NCBI RefSeq assembly: GCF_000802185.1
Contig: NZ_KN676113.1
Span: 2,828,856 to 2,892,855, forward strand
Source: Belnapia sp. F-4-1
GTDB lineage: Bacteria > Pseudomonadota > Alphaproteobacteria > Acetobacterales > Acetobacteraceae
Length of the DNA: 64,000 nt
Direction: 5' to 3'
The notes beneath the pieces were generated by a model. That model did not search any database. It was given only the letters and a program-made list of their open reading frames with translations, and was not told where the DNA came from. A program made the translations under genes and the position numbers. Positions 33,824-42,900 of this stretch are shown piece by piece (position 1 is the first letter of the stretch; each line of letters begins with the position of its first letter).

Positions 33824-34767
33824 AACGTCCGTTCCTCGGCCAACGAATGCGCCTTGTTGCGCCCTGTTGGTGCGGACGGTACTCGGCCGAGATGGTTTGC
33901 ATACTAGCAATACCGTGATTTCTTTGCATTTGACGATCTTTACTCGAATCGCATCAAAAATTGCCGTCTGAAATATCAAGTGGGACTTAATATAAACTAA
34001 TTGGTTCTTGAGTCGGCCAAGTGTGTAAAATTCGTGTTGGTCTCGGTATGGTTGTGGATTTTTAACGTGATGCTGCCTTTCCCGCCCGCTTGCCTCACGG
34101 CTGCAGTCACACCGAGCCTTGGCACCACTGGATCATCTCGTTTCACGCCAGACAGTGGTTTTGCCGGAATGTTAAAGGGGCGCCATCTTGGCATGGCGCT
34201 GTCGTACGTCCCAGACAAGACCAAGCCGATGCAGCCGGTGATGCGTGTAATTCCGCATAACAAGCCGAAGGCCAGCGGCATGTAACGGCTGTTCGAGCCC
34301 GAGCGATATACTGTGCCGACGGGCCTGTTCATCAGCATTGCGGCGCCTTCAGGCGGCGATCCGCTGCGGATTGGTGTCAAATGTGATGAATAAGGAGGGA
34401 ACCTTCACCGCAATCGGCACAGTGGCAAGACATGCCAACCGCCGTCGGCTGGGACCGTGGCGCTTGCGCCTCGGCCGAGGAGGGCGTCGGTGGCCACTGC
34501 CCGGGCACGGGCAACATCGTCGCCAGGAAGCGGCAGCGAAGGACGCCACGCAACTTCGCGTTGTGCATCCGCCAAGCGCTGCGCCCGCCCGTGACGGCGT
34601 TCACATTATCGAAGCGGCTGGCCGTGACGACAGGAAGCGGCGGCGGAGGCTCCTTGCCGGGGCAAGGTATCGCTTCGATGGTCGGTGAAGGCATCGAGCA
34701 GGTTTATAAATAGCCGTCCCCATTCACCCTTCCATTGAGCGTGCTCCCGACGTCGCCTCGACCGACT
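33824..34767. other. AT-richer gap upstream of the giant gene, no recognisable gene
   Basis: 944 bases. The first part (about 33890-34080) is clearly richer in A and T than the rest of the window and probably holds the promoter of the giant gene; TATATT on the minus strand at 33989-33994 is a candidate -10 box, about 165 bases before the ATG, without a convincing -35. Short frames on both strands (for example 33997-34380 minus, 127 codons) match no family I know, and none has a convincing start. It could be decayed mobile or horizontally acquired DNA, but no inverted repeats or transposase motifs were seen. Confidence 0.6.
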
Positions 34768-35892
34768 TCATGGTTCGGGCGGATCACCGGCCTCCGCGAG
34801 AAACTCGGCGATCTCGCTCCCGACCTCGGAGGGCGGCACGACTTCGAGCGGGACGCATCCGCCCTGCTCGCGGAAGGCGACGCTCCGCCAGCGCTGGAAC
34901 AGGGCGGCACGACGCATCGCTTCCGCCTCCGGGTCGGGTTCGTCCGGCAGCCCGCCGGCGGCGGCAATCTGCTCCCAAGTCGGGATGCTCCAGTCGAACT
35001 GCACCCCGAGCAGCAGGCCGAAGCCATGGCGGGCTAGGTCGTCCGTGTCGCCCGGCGGCAGGTCGGCGGGTTCACGCCCTTCGACGAGGTCGAGCAGCAT
35101 GCGGCGCATTGCCGCGGCATCGAGCCCGGCCAGCGCCTGCGGCGAGCGCCAGCCGGGCAGGAAGCGGACCTCCTCGCTCTCGGTGAAGAAGCCGCTGGCG
35201 AGCAGGCTCTCCGCCAGGGCGGTCGCGTCGGGGGCCTGCCCGGTGGGCAGGGCGACGGGCAGGGCCACCAGCGCGGCCCAGCCCGCGGGGCCGGCCGTGC
35301 CGCTCTCCGCCAGTGCCAGCAGGGCGCCGCCGAATTCGGTCATGCCGTCCTCGCCCTGGCGCTCGTTGATCTTGCGGCGGGCAAGGTCGAGGATATCGAG
35401 GCGCCCGGCCTCCAGGATCGCCTGCGTCAGGTCGCGGAACTGGTCGCCATCCTCGAAATAGGCGGCCAGCAGGCGGTCGGCGGCCGGGCCAGGGGCTAAG
35501 CCGAAGGCAGGCGGTTCGGCGTTGGCCTCATCCTCCTCGACATCGAGGCCGAGCAGGCGCAGCGCCGCGGCGCCTCGGACCAGCCGCGCGCGGTCGATCC
35601 AGGCCCGGCGGTTCTCCGGCGTGTCCTCACGGCCCTGCATCCATCGGCGGAAGGCGGCGCGGTCGGCCCGCTGGACGATGACCTCGACCCCTTCGAGGTC
35701 GAGCTCCGACGCCACGGCGCGGTTCACCGCCTGGGTCGTCTCGAGCTCGGCCTCGCCGGGGCGCATCAGGTCGAGGGTATCGGCATCGCGGTAATGGGTG
35801 AGGATGACGGCGTCGAGCAGCGGCGCCACATCGATGGCGAGGGCGGTCGCCGCCTCGACCTCCTCCTCCTGCTGGCTGGTGAATCCTGGCAT
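34768..35892 (-). CDS. Hypothetical protein, acidic, 374 residues
   Basis: Not recognised. A GGGAGG five bases before the ATG at 35892 and good coding quality support a real gene; the open frame runs further upstream but without support. The protein is acidic, lacks a signal peptide or membrane segments and looks largely helical, with many Ala/Leu/Glu/Asp residues. It opens with MPGFTSQQEEEVEAATAL and has a late aromatic stretch GVQFDWSIPTWEQIAAAGG. It diverges from the copper operon, with 97 bases between the two starts, so it might share control, but nothing in the sequence shows this. Confidence 0.75.
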   Translation of the reverse strand: MPGFTSQQEEEVEAATALAIDVAPLLDAVILTHYRDADTLDLMRPGEAELETTQAVNRAVASELDLEGVEVIVQRADRAAFRRWMQGREDTPENRRAWIDRARLVRGAAALRLLGLDVEEDEANAEPPAFGLAPGPAADRLLAAYFEDGDQFRDLTQAILEAGRLDILDLARRKINERQGEDGMTEFGGALLALAESGTAGPAGWAALVALPVALPTGQAPDATALAESLLASGFFTESEEVRFLPGWRSPQALAGLDAAAMRRMLLDLVEGREPADLPPGDTDDLARHGFGLLLGVQFDWSIPTWEQIAAAGGLPDEPDPEAEAMRRAALFQRWRSVAFREQGGCVPLEVVPPSEVGSEIAEFLAEAGDPPEP

Positions 35893-35989
35893 CCGCGCCT
35901 CCCGAAGCCCAGGCGGCTTAACGCAGGCCAGCGGCCCTCGGACAGGCGCGATTGGTCGGAGCGGCGGTCGCGTGCTAGGGAAGCGCAGG

Positions 35990-36361
35990 ATGATCCGGCT
36001 CCGGCCCTCCTTTGCGCGCCTGCTCGCCCTGCTGCTCCTGGTGCAGTGGGGGCTCGTCTTCGAGCATGGGATGCGGCCGCTGGCTCGCTTCGCCGGCGGG
36101 CACAGCGTCGTCATCTGCGGCGCGGAGGGGCTGACCACCGCCGTGCTGGACGATGAGGGGCGGCCGGTGCCGCAGCCGGCGGCCAAGCACGGGCTCTGCC
36201 CCGGCTGCTGCGGCCCCGTCGCGCTCGAGGGGCCGGCCCCGCCCGTCCTGGCGCTGCCGGTCGTCTGGCCGGCCGGGCAGCCGCCGTCGGGGGGTGAGGG
36301 GCTTCCGGTCGCGCCACCGCGTGCCCCGCCCCAGCAGCCGAGGGCCCCGCCCACCGCCTGA
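35990..36361 (+). CDS. DUF2946-like small membrane-anchored protein of the copper operon
   Basis: 123 residues. One hydrophobic N-terminal segment (ARLLALLLLVQWGLVF) is followed by the DUF2946-type pattern: an early Cys in VVICGAEGL and a later His-x3-Cys-x2-CC cluster (KHGLCPGCCG), then a Pro-rich tail. Family members often sit beside copper-transport genes and may bind metal; the function is not established. The ATG follows AGGGAAG. It is the first gene of the copper operon, 60 bases before the SCO1 gene. Confidence 0.72.
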   Translation: MIRLRPSFARLLALLLLVQWGLVFEHGMRPLARFAGGHSVVICGAEGLTTAVLDDEGRPVPQPAAKHGLCPGCCGPVALEGPAPPVLALPVVWPAGQPPSGGEGLPVAPPRAPPQQPRAPPTA

Positions 36362-36421
36362 CGCCGATCCGCCGCCGGGCCTCCGGGCCTGCCGATCCTC
36401 GCTGTCAGGACATCATCCATC

Positions 36422-37036
36422 ATGCACCGAAACCTGTTCGCGCCGGGCCTTGCCCTGGCGCTGTTCCTCGCGCCTGCCACCCATGCGCAACCTTCTGACC
36501 GACCGCCTGCCGCCGTGCCGGGCGAGACCACCCTGCCGCAGGGCGTCGCCCTTGGCGGTGCCTTCTCGCTGACCGACCAGGCCGGGCGGGCAGTGGCCGA
36601 CGGTGACCTACGCGGCCGCTGGGCGCTGCTTTATTTCGGCTACACCTCCTGCCCCGATGTTTGTCCGACCGAATTGCAGACCATGGCCGCGGCGCTGGAT
36701 GCGCTCGGCCCGGAGCTCGGGGCGCGGGTGCGGCCGGTCTTCGTCACCATCGACCCTGAGCGCGACACGCCGGAGCGGCTGGCCGACTATGTCGCGCTGT
36801 TCCATCCGCAACTCATCGGCCTGACCGGCAGCGCGGCGCAGGTGGCGCAGGCGGCGCGGGCCTACCGGGTCTATTACGCCAGGGCCCGGCCAGGGGACGG
36901 TGGTGGGGACGCCTACCTCATGGACCATTCCTCCTTCATCTACCTGCTCGACCCGGATGGCGGGGTGCGGGCCCTGTTCCGGCCCGGCACCACCGCCGAG
37001 AACCTCGCCGCGGCGCTGCGCCGGAGGCTCCCGTGA
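36422..37036 (+). CDS. SCO1/SenC/PrrC family copper chaperone
   Basis: 204 residues, exported (signal MHRNLFAPGLALALFLAPATHA). A thioredoxin-like fold with the copper-binding CxxxC in YTSCPDVCPTE and the distal His in MDHSSFIYLLDPDG. SCO proteins deliver copper to, or reduce the thiols of, the CuA site of cytochrome c oxidase. The stop overlaps a GTG that is a possible start for the next gene (GTGA). Its neighbours (PCu(A)C, YcnI, CopCD) are all periplasmic copper-handling proteins, which supports the assignment. Confidence 0.93.
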   Translation: MHRNLFAPGLALALFLAPATHAQPSDRPPAAVPGETTLPQGVALGGAFSLTDQAGRAVADGDLRGRWALLYFGYTSCPDVCPTELQTMAAALDALGPELGARVRPVFVTIDPERDTPERLADYVALFHPQLIGLTGSAAQVAQAARAYRVYYARARPGDGGGDAYLMDHSSFIYLLDPDGGVRALFRPGTTAENLAAALRRRLP

Positions 37037-37062
37037 TCCATCGCCGCTCCTGGAGAGTCGCC

Positions 37063-37545
37063 ATGCCCGCTCCGACCCTGCGCCGCCTCGCCATCGCCCT
37101 CGCCGCCGCCGGCGGCCTCGCCCTTCCCCTTGCCGCGCAGGAGGCGGGCGGCATAGCCGTCGAGCAGCCCTGGGCGCGGGCCGCCGTGCAGGGCGGCGTC
37201 GGCGGCGCCTTCATGCGGATCGAGAATCGCGGCGCGGCCGCCGACCGGCTGGTCTCCGCCTCCAGCCCGGTGGCGCGGGCGGTCGAGCTGCATGCCACGG
37301 TGCGCGACGGCGACGTCATGCGCATGCGTCCGGTGCAGGCGATCGACCTGCCGGCGCATGGCGCGGTGCAGCTGCAACCGGGCGGGTTGCACATGATGCT
37401 CATCGGCCTCAACCGGCCGCTGAGCCAGGGCGAGCGCGTGCCGGTGACGCTGTTCTTCGAACATGCGGGCAGCGTCGCGGTCGAACTCGCCGTCCAGGGC
37501 GCCGGGGCCGGCGGCATGGCGGGCCATTCCGCCATGCCGCGCTGA
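37063..37545 (+). CDS. PCu(A)C periplasmic copper chaperone
   Basis: 160 residues from the ATG, with a signal peptide (MPAPTLRRLAIALAAAGGLA). The Cu(I)-binding pattern H-M-x10-M-x21-H-x-M is present: ELHATVRDGDVMRM then GGLHMMLIGLNRPL. A His/Met-rich C-terminus (MAGHSAMPR) may add metal affinity. PCu(A)C works with SCO proteins to metallate CuA or CuB of cytochrome oxidase. GGAGAG supports the ATG at 37063; a GTG at 37033 overlapping the SCO1 stop, with its own GGAGG, is an alternative. Confidence 0.9.
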   Translation: MPAPTLRRLAIALAAAGGLALPLAAQEAGGIAVEQPWARAAVQGGVGGAFMRIENRGAAADRLVSASSPVARAVELHATVRDGDVMRMRPVQAIDLPAHGAVQLQPGGLHMMLIGLNRPLSQGERVPVTLFFEHAGSVAVELAVQGAGAGGMAGHSAMPR

Positions 37546-37560
37546 GGAGGGGGAGCGATC

Positions 37561-38073
37561 ATGACCTTGCGTCACGGACTCGCCGGCCTTGCCCTGCTGG
37601 TCGGCCTCGCCGCCCTGCCGGTGGCGGCGCATGTCACCCTCGACCGCGCCGAGGCGCCGGCCGACAGCTATGTCCGCCTCGCCATCCGCGTGCCGCATGG
37701 CTGCGCCGGGGCGGCGACCACCGGAATCCGCCTCGCGGTGCCGGAGGGCCTGACCTCGGTGCGGCCGGCGCCGAAGCCGGGCTGGGCGCTCACCATCCTG
37801 CCGGGCGAGCCGGCGCCGGGCCGTGGCGAGCATGGCGCGGCCGCCTCCACGGTGAAGGAGATCGCTTGGCGTGGCGGGCCGCTGCCGGACGACCAGTTCG
37901 ACGAGTTCCTGCTGATGGTCCGCACGCCGGACCGGGCGGGCCAATCGCTCTGGTTCCCTTTCATCCAGGAATGCGAGGGGGGCGCCGCTACCCGCTGGAT
38001 CGAACGCGCCGAGCCCGGCCAGCCGGCGCCGCGCTGGCCGGCCTATGGGCTGCGGCTGACGCCGAAGCCGTGA
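37561..38073 (+). CDS. YcnI-like DUF1775 copper-binding protein
   Basis: 170 residues, exported. After the signal peptide the mature protein begins at or near His (VAAHVTLDRAEAPADSY); in YcnI this N-terminal His, with a Glu and a Trp, binds Cu(II). Other family features are RVPHGCAGAATTGIRLAVPEG and WFPFIQECEGGAATRWIE. GGAGGGGGAG precedes the ATG. The stop codon overlaps the GTG start of the CopC-CopD fusion, as expected for the ycnI-ycnJ pairing. Confidence 0.9.
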   Translation: MTLRHGLAGLALLVGLAALPVAAHVTLDRAEAPADSYVRLAIRVPHGCAGAATTGIRLAVPEGLTSVRPAPKPGWALTILPGEPAPGRGEHGAAASTVKEIAWRGGPLPDDQFDEFLLMVRTPDRAGQSLWFPFIQECEGGAATRWIERAEPGQPAPRWPAYGLRLTPKP

Positions 38074-39695
38074 GGCCACCGGGCCGGGGCGGGTGGCGCG
38101 CGCGCCTGCCGGCCCTGCTGCTGGCGGCCTGGCTGGCATCGCCGGGGGCGGTCCGGGCCCATGCCGCGCTGGTGGCGGCGGTGCCCGAGGACGGGGCGAG
38201 CCTCGCCGAGGCACCGGCCGAGGTGACGCTGCGCTTCGACGAAGCGGTGACGCCGCTCTCGCTGCGGATTGTTGGGCCCGATGGCGCGGCGCTGGCGCTG
38301 CCTGCCTTGCCCGGGCCGGGGCCGGTGCTGAGCGCGCGGCTTCCGCCGGGGCTCGGCCAGGGCATCTACCTGCTCGGTTGGCGGGTGGTGTCGGCGGATG
38401 GCCATCCCATCGCCGGCGCGCTGGCCTTCGGGGTGGGGGTCGCGGCGGCACCGGCCACGGCGCCGGCCGAGGACGGCCGGGCGACGGCCTGGGCGCGGGT
38501 GCTGCAAGGGCTGCGGCTCGTCTTCTACGCGGCGCTGGTGGCCGGGCCGGGCGCCGCGCTGTTCCGGCTGCTGATCGCCGAGCCGCCGCGGCACGTCGTG
38601 CGAGGGATGGGCTGGGCCGGGCTCCTCGGCCTCGGGGCGGCCTTGCTCTCGCTCGGGGCGCAGGGCGGGTTGCTGGCGGGGGTGGGGTGGGATGACCTGC
38701 TCGATCCGGCCGTCTGGCGGGCCGGGCTGGCGGTATCGCCAGCGGCGAGCCTCGGCCTCGCGGCGGCGGGATTCGGGCTGGTGGCGGCCGTGGCCTGGAT
38801 GCGGCATCCGGCCGCACGCTGGGCGGGGGCGGGAGGTGCGCTGCTTGTGGCGCTCGGCCTACCCCTGGCGGGCCATGCCGCCACCGCCGAGCCGCGCTGG
38901 CTGGCGGCGGCGGCACTCGCCGTGCACGGGCTGGTGGCCGCTTTCTGGATCGGCAGCCTCTGGCCGCTCCGCGCCTTGCTGGCCGGGCAAGGAGCGGCCT
39001 GCGCTCCGGTGGTCGAGCGGTTCTCCCGGCTTGCCCTGCCTGGCGTGGCGGCGCTGCTGCTGGCGGGGGTGGTGCTCGGGGCACTGCGCCTGGGCTCGCT
39101 GGGTGAGGTGGTCGGCAGCGACTATGGGCAGCTGGTGCTGGCGAAGGCGGTCGGCTTCCTCCTGTTGCTGGCGCTGGCCGGGCTGAACCGGCAGCGGCTG
39201 AGCCCTGCCCTCACTATGCGGGAGGATGGCGCACGACGCCTGTCGCGCAGCATCCTGGCGGAAATGGTGGTGGCCGCCGCGGTGCTCGGCCTCACCGCCG
39301 CGCTGGGCCGCACGCCGCCGCCCCATGCGGCGATGCCTATGCACCATGCAGCCGCGGAGGACGTCGCCGTGGCGACGGAAGGAGGCGGCCTGGCCGCCCT
39401 CGTCGAGCTGCTGCCGGGCCGGGCCGGATCCAACCGGCTGGTGGTCACGCTCGGCCGTGCCTCGGGCGAGGCCTTGCCACCCCTCGAGATCTGGGCCGAA
39501 CTGGAGCGTGCGGAGGCGGGCATCGGGCCGTTCCGCCGCCGGCTGCGGCCCGAGGGCGCCGGGCGCTTCGTGCATGAAGGGCCCGAATTTGCCTTGCCGG
39601 GGCGGTGGTCGGTGCGGGTGGAGGTGCTGGTCAGCGATTTCGAGCAGGTCGTGCTGGCGGTCGGGCTCGACCTGCCGCCGGACGCCGGGCGCTGA
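38070..39695 (+). CDS. CopC-CopD-YtkA fusion (YcnJ-like copper transporter)
   Basis: 541 residues. The signal peptide is followed by a CopC domain whose mature N-terminus is AHAALVAAVPEDG (Cu-binding His), with a second His in SADGHPIAGALAFGV. About eight membrane segments of CopD come next (about residues 135-415), then a His/Met-rich spacer (MPMHHAAAED) and a YtkA-like beta domain at the C-terminus. This three-part order matches Bacillus YcnJ, which imports copper. The start is a GTG sharing bases with the ycnI stop; an ATG start in the same frame is not available at a sensible place. Confidence 0.88.
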   Translation: MRPPGRGGWRARLPALLLAAWLASPGAVRAHAALVAAVPEDGASLAEAPAEVTLRFDEAVTPLSLRIVGPDGAALALPALPGPGPVLSARLPPGLGQGIYLLGWRVVSADGHPIAGALAFGVGVAAAPATAPAEDGRATAWARVLQGLRLVFYAALVAGPGAALFRLLIAEPPRHVVRGMGWAGLLGLGAALLSLGAQGGLLAGVGWDDLLDPAVWRAGLAVSPAASLGLAAAGFGLVAAVAWMRHPAARWAGAGGALLVALGLPLAGHAATAEPRWLAAAALAVHGLVAAFWIGSLWPLRALLAGQGAACAPVVERFSRLALPGVAALLLAGVVLGALRLGSLGEVVGSDYGQLVLAKAVGFLLLLALAGLNRQRLSPALTMREDGARRLSRSILAEMVVAAAVLGLTAALGRTPPPHAAMPMHHAAAEDVAVATEGGGLAALVELLPGRAGSNRLVVTLGRASGEALPPLEIWAELERAEAGIGPFRRRLRPEGAGRFVHEGPEFALPGRWSVRVEVLVSDFEQVVLAVGLDLPPDAGR

Positions 39696-39704
39696 GGTCC
39701 GGTC

Positions 39705-40244
39705 CTACCGGGCAGGGCCGCGGGAGGCGCGCTGCGCGGGGTCAAGGCAATCCGGTGGGAAGGTCCAATCGCCGCCCTGCTGCAAGAGGACGGCAAGGGC
39801 CTCTTCGCCGCCGGGGTTGAGGGCCGTCTGCACCGCGCGTGTGCCCTCCGGCCAGCGGCTCTTGATGAAGGCGATGACGGCGCGGATGTCCTCCTCCGCC
39901 AGCCGTCCTGCGAAGGCAGGCATGGCGGAGCGATAGCCGGGGCCCGCCACGCCGACCATGCTGTGGGCGATGAACTCGTAAAGCTGCGCGTCGGGATGCT
40001 GCCAGGCATGGCCGCTGCCATCGAGCGGCGGGGCCGGCACCTGGCCCGCGGCATCCGCCTGCCACCAGCGGGGCTGGCCTTCGAGCGCGCGGCCGTGGCA
40101 GCTGGCGCATTCGGTGGCGTAGAGGCGCTCGCCGCGAGCGGCCTCCGCCTCGGGTTCCGCCGCCCCGGCGCCCAGGGCGAGCGGAATCCCGGCCAGGATT
40201 GCAAGGCGGGGAAGGAAGGCGGTCGTCCGGCGGTGCTCGGGCAT
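39705..40244 (-). CDS. Class I cytochrome c
   Basis: 179 residues with an N-terminal signal peptide. The single haem site is CASCH (residues 46-50) and the axial Met is probably M108 in RSAMPAFAG. It is a periplasmic electron carrier; no partner oxidase or dehydrogenase is adjacent. It ends nine bases from the convergent copper fusion gene. A C-terminal extension of about 40 residues after the cytochrome fold is unassigned. Confidence 0.9.
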   Translation of the reverse strand: MPEHRRTTAFLPRLAILAGIPLALGAGAAEPEAEAARGERLYATECASCHGRALEGQPRWWQADAAGQVPAPPLDGSGHAWQHPDAQLYEFIAHSMVGVAGPGYRSAMPAFAGRLAEEDIRAVIAFIKSRWPEGTRAVQTALNPGGEEALAVLLQQGGDWTFPPDCLDPAQRASRGPAR

Positions 40245-40357
40245 GGCGGCAGACTAGGACGCGACCCCGCAGGCCGGAAGGTCCGGCCGCCCACCCGCGT
40301 TCTGGTCACGAAATTGCATGGCGGCCTGCATCGGATTTTCGGGAGCGAGGGATCACC

Positions 40358-41986
40358 ATGGACATGCATCTCAGGCGTCGCGGCTTGCTGCGCGGTGCCG
40401 GCACGCTGCTCGCCGCCGGCGCGCTGCCCTTCGACCTGGCCCAGGCGCAGGCGGCCGGCGGCACACTCCGCGTTGGCATGACCGCGGCCGCGGTGCCGCT
40501 GACCAATGGCGTGCCGGACCAGGGCGCCGAGGGGCACCGCTTCATGGGCGTCACGCTCTATGACCAGCTGGTGCACTGGGACCTCTCCAAGGCCGATGCG
40601 CCGGCGGTGCTGGTCCCGGGGCTTGCGACCGAGTGGAAGGTCGATCCGGCCAACCCGAAACGCTGGACCTTCACCCTGCGCCAGGGAGTGAAATTCCACG
40701 ACGGCAAGCCGCTGACCGCACAGGATGTGGTCTTCTCGTTCGACCGCGTGCTGAAGACGGATGCGCCGCATTTCGACCAGCGCGCCGCCGCCTTCGGCCG
40801 GGTCCGCGTGCCGACGGTCGTCGCCTGGGAGGCCGTGGATGAACGGACCATCGCCATCGAGACCCGGACGGTCGACAGCACGCTGCCCTATGGCGTGAGC
40901 TGGATCGGCATTGTCCAGCAGGGCGCCTGGGAAGCCGCGGGGCGCAACTGGGATGCCTACATGGCGAAGGCGGTCGGCACCGGGCCGTGGCGGCTGGAAA
41001 GCTTCAACATCCGCGAGCGCGCCGTCCTCACCCGCAATGCCGAGTACTGGGACGCGAAGCGGGTGCCGAAATGCGAGCGGCTGGTGCTGCTGCCGCTGGC
41101 CGAGCCCAATACCCGCGTCGCCGCGCTGCGCTCCAACCAGGTGGACTGGATCGAGGCGCCGCCGGCCGATGCGGTGCCGAGCCTGCGGCAGGCCGGCTTC
41201 ACCATCGTGACCAACCAATACCCGCACAACTGGACCTGGCAGCTGGCGACGGCCGAGGGCTCGCCCTGGCGCGACGTGCGGGTGCGCCGCGCGGCCAACC
41301 TCGCCATCGACCGGGCGGCGATGAAGGACATGCTCGGCGGGCTGATGGATGAGGGCGCCGGCCTGCTCCCGCTCGGCGATCCGTGGAACAGCGTGCCGAA
41401 ATTCAAATGGACCCATGATCTGCCGGCGGCGAAGAAGCTGATGGCGGAGGCAGGGTTCTCGCCGCGCAACCCACTGCGCACGAAGATCGGCATCTCCACC
41501 AGCGGCTCCGGCCAGATGCAGCCGATGGCGATGAACGAGGCCGTGCAGCAGATGCTGAAGGAGATCGGCATCGAGATCGAGTTCGAGGTGTTCGAGTGGA
41601 ACACGCTGCTGACTATCTGGCGCGACGGCTGGAAGGCGCCCTCCAACCGCGGCATCACCGGGATCAACATCTCCTTCACCGCGATCGACCCGTTCACCGC
41701 GATGATCCGCTTCCTGCGCTCCGACCTGACGCCGCCGGCGGGGAACAACTGGGGCGGCTTCGCCGACCCGGACTACGATGCGCTGATCGGCCGGATCCTC
41801 GCCGAATTCGACCCGGCGGCGCAGACCCGGCTGGTCGCCGAGCTGCACGCGAAGATCGTGGACGACGTGCTCTTCCTCTTCGTCGCGCATGACCTGAATC
41901 CGCGTGCCATGAACCGGCGGGTGCAGGGCTTCGTGCAGGCGCGGTCTTGGTTCCAGGACCTGACGCCGGTCCGGGTCGGCGGCTGA
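40358..41986 (+). CDS. ABC transporter substrate-binding protein, family 5 (peptide/nickel type)
   Basis: 542 residues. A signal peptide with a twin-arginine-like RRRGLLRGAG is followed by a DppA/OppA-type fold: LATEWKVDPANPKRWTFTLR, GVKFHDGKPLTAQDVVFSF, GTGPWRLESF, and the late DPDYDALI region. It would bind a peptide or similar solute in the periplasm. No permease or ATPase genes are adjacent, so it is an orphan. GAGG lies eight bases before the chosen ATG. Confidence 0.92.
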   Translation: MDMHLRRRGLLRGAGTLLAAGALPFDLAQAQAAGGTLRVGMTAAAVPLTNGVPDQGAEGHRFMGVTLYDQLVHWDLSKADAPAVLVPGLATEWKVDPANPKRWTFTLRQGVKFHDGKPLTAQDVVFSFDRVLKTDAPHFDQRAAAFGRVRVPTVVAWEAVDERTIAIETRTVDSTLPYGVSWIGIVQQGAWEAAGRNWDAYMAKAVGTGPWRLESFNIRERAVLTRNAEYWDAKRVPKCERLVLLPLAEPNTRVAALRSNQVDWIEAPPADAVPSLRQAGFTIVTNQYPHNWTWQLATAEGSPWRDVRVRRAANLAIDRAAMKDMLGGLMDEGAGLLPLGDPWNSVPKFKWTHDLPAAKKLMAEAGFSPRNPLRTKIGISTSGSGQMQPMAMNEAVQQMLKEIGIEIEFEVFEWNTLLTIWRDGWKAPSNRGITGINISFTAIDPFTAMIRFLRSDLTPPAGNNWGGFADPDYDALIGRILAEFDPAAQTRLVAELHAKIVDDVLFLFVAHDLNPRAMNRRVQGFVQARSWFQDLTPVRVGG

Positions 41987-42007
41987 GGGCGCGGGGCGGC
42001 GCCTGGT

Positions 42008-42889
42008 TCAGGCAGGCGCCACCCCCAGTTCGGTATCGATCGCCTCCAGCAGCGGCAGGCTGTCGGCGGCGAATTTGCGGGCAAGTGGCTGCCAGGCGGT
42101 GCGCAGGAGCGGCAGGTCCTCCGCCGTGCGGAACTCGTAGGGACGCGGCTGGCGGTCCCACAGGGCGAAGATCGGGCAGCCGAGCGGCGAAGGCTTGCCG
42201 AAGAGGTTCAGCACCGCGGAGTTGAAGAAGCTCTCGTCGGGATGGGCGGAGTAGCGGAACCAGTCGACGATCTCCGGCCGGTGCCGGTAGACATCGAGGC
42301 AGCGCAGCAGCGTTTCGCGCCGCAGCAGCCACCAATTCGCACCCTTGGCATAGCGCCAGGGGAAGCGCCCGGCCTGCTTCATGGCGAAGGCGCGGGCGAA
42401 GTCATCAAGCCTGCCAACCGTGGCGGCATCGAGGTGGCGGTCGGTATAGGACTCGCGCTGGCTCAGGTTGCCGATGGCGCAATCCGGCAGGTAGCAGCAC
42501 TCGATGCGGCTGAGGATGGGGTCGCCCGGGGGAACTTCTCCGCTGTCGATCCAGTCGGCATCGGCGGTCATCATCTCGATCAGCCGCGGCATCGGCTTGA
42601 TCGGGTAGGTGTCGCCAGAGAGGTGCAGGAAATGCGTATGCGCCGGCTCGGCGAGCGCCGCCTCGGCCAGACGGCAGACCGCCTCGATCATCGAGAATCC
42701 GGCCCACCAGACCTCGACCCGGTCGCGCAGCAGATGCGCCTCCGCCGGGAGGGCCTGCCGGAAGGGGGCGAGATCGGCCTTGGCATCCACATGGACATGG
42801 CAGGCGATGCCGGCACCGAGCATCCGCCGGACCAGGCGCGCGGTCACGACGGGCTTGGCATGGGCGAGGATCAGGCAGCAGAGCGTCAT
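42008..42889 (-). CDS. GT14-type (core-2/I-branching) beta-1,6-N-acetylglucosaminyltransferase family protein
   Basis: 293 residues, no signal peptide or membrane segment. It begins like GT14 enzymes (MTLCCLILAHAKP, then HVHVDAKADL) and has the family's THFLHLSGDTYPIKP donor-site motif, KGANWWLL and the catalytic-type HPDESFFNS. It probably transfers a sugar to a glycan or surface molecule in the cytoplasm; the acceptor is unknown. It lies directly downstream of the FkbM methyltransferase gene, with eleven bases between them, suggesting a shared product. Confidence 0.87.
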   Translation of the reverse strand: MTLCCLILAHAKPVVTARLVRRMLGAGIACHVHVDAKADLAPFRQALPAEAHLLRDRVEVWWAGFSMIEAVCRLAEAALAEPAHTHFLHLSGDTYPIKPMPRLIEMMTADADWIDSGEVPPGDPILSRIECCYLPDCAIGNLSQRESYTDRHLDAATVGRLDDFARAFAMKQAGRFPWRYAKGANWWLLRRETLLRCLDVYRHRPEIVDWFRYSAHPDESFFNSAVLNLFGKPSPLGCPIFALWDRQPRPYEFRTAEDLPLLRTAWQPLARKFAADSLPLLEAIDTELGVAPA

Positions 42890-42900
42890 CGGCCGGCAGC

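Noticed and set aside
33824-33979. Longer N-terminus for the giant protein, from 33979
   Set aside because: The extra 52 residues resemble nothing, lie in AT-rich leader-like DNA, and the ATG at 33823 has a good GAGGAA site.
33997-34380. A 127-codon minus-strand frame before the giant gene
   Set aside because: No family similarity recognised, no clear ribosome site, and the composition of the interval is mixed. Kept only as part of the gap description.
36900-38069. Upstream extension of the CopC-CopD frame to 36900
   Set aside because: It overlaps three real copper genes in another frame. The GTG at 38070, in the YcnI stop, begins the signal peptide directly.
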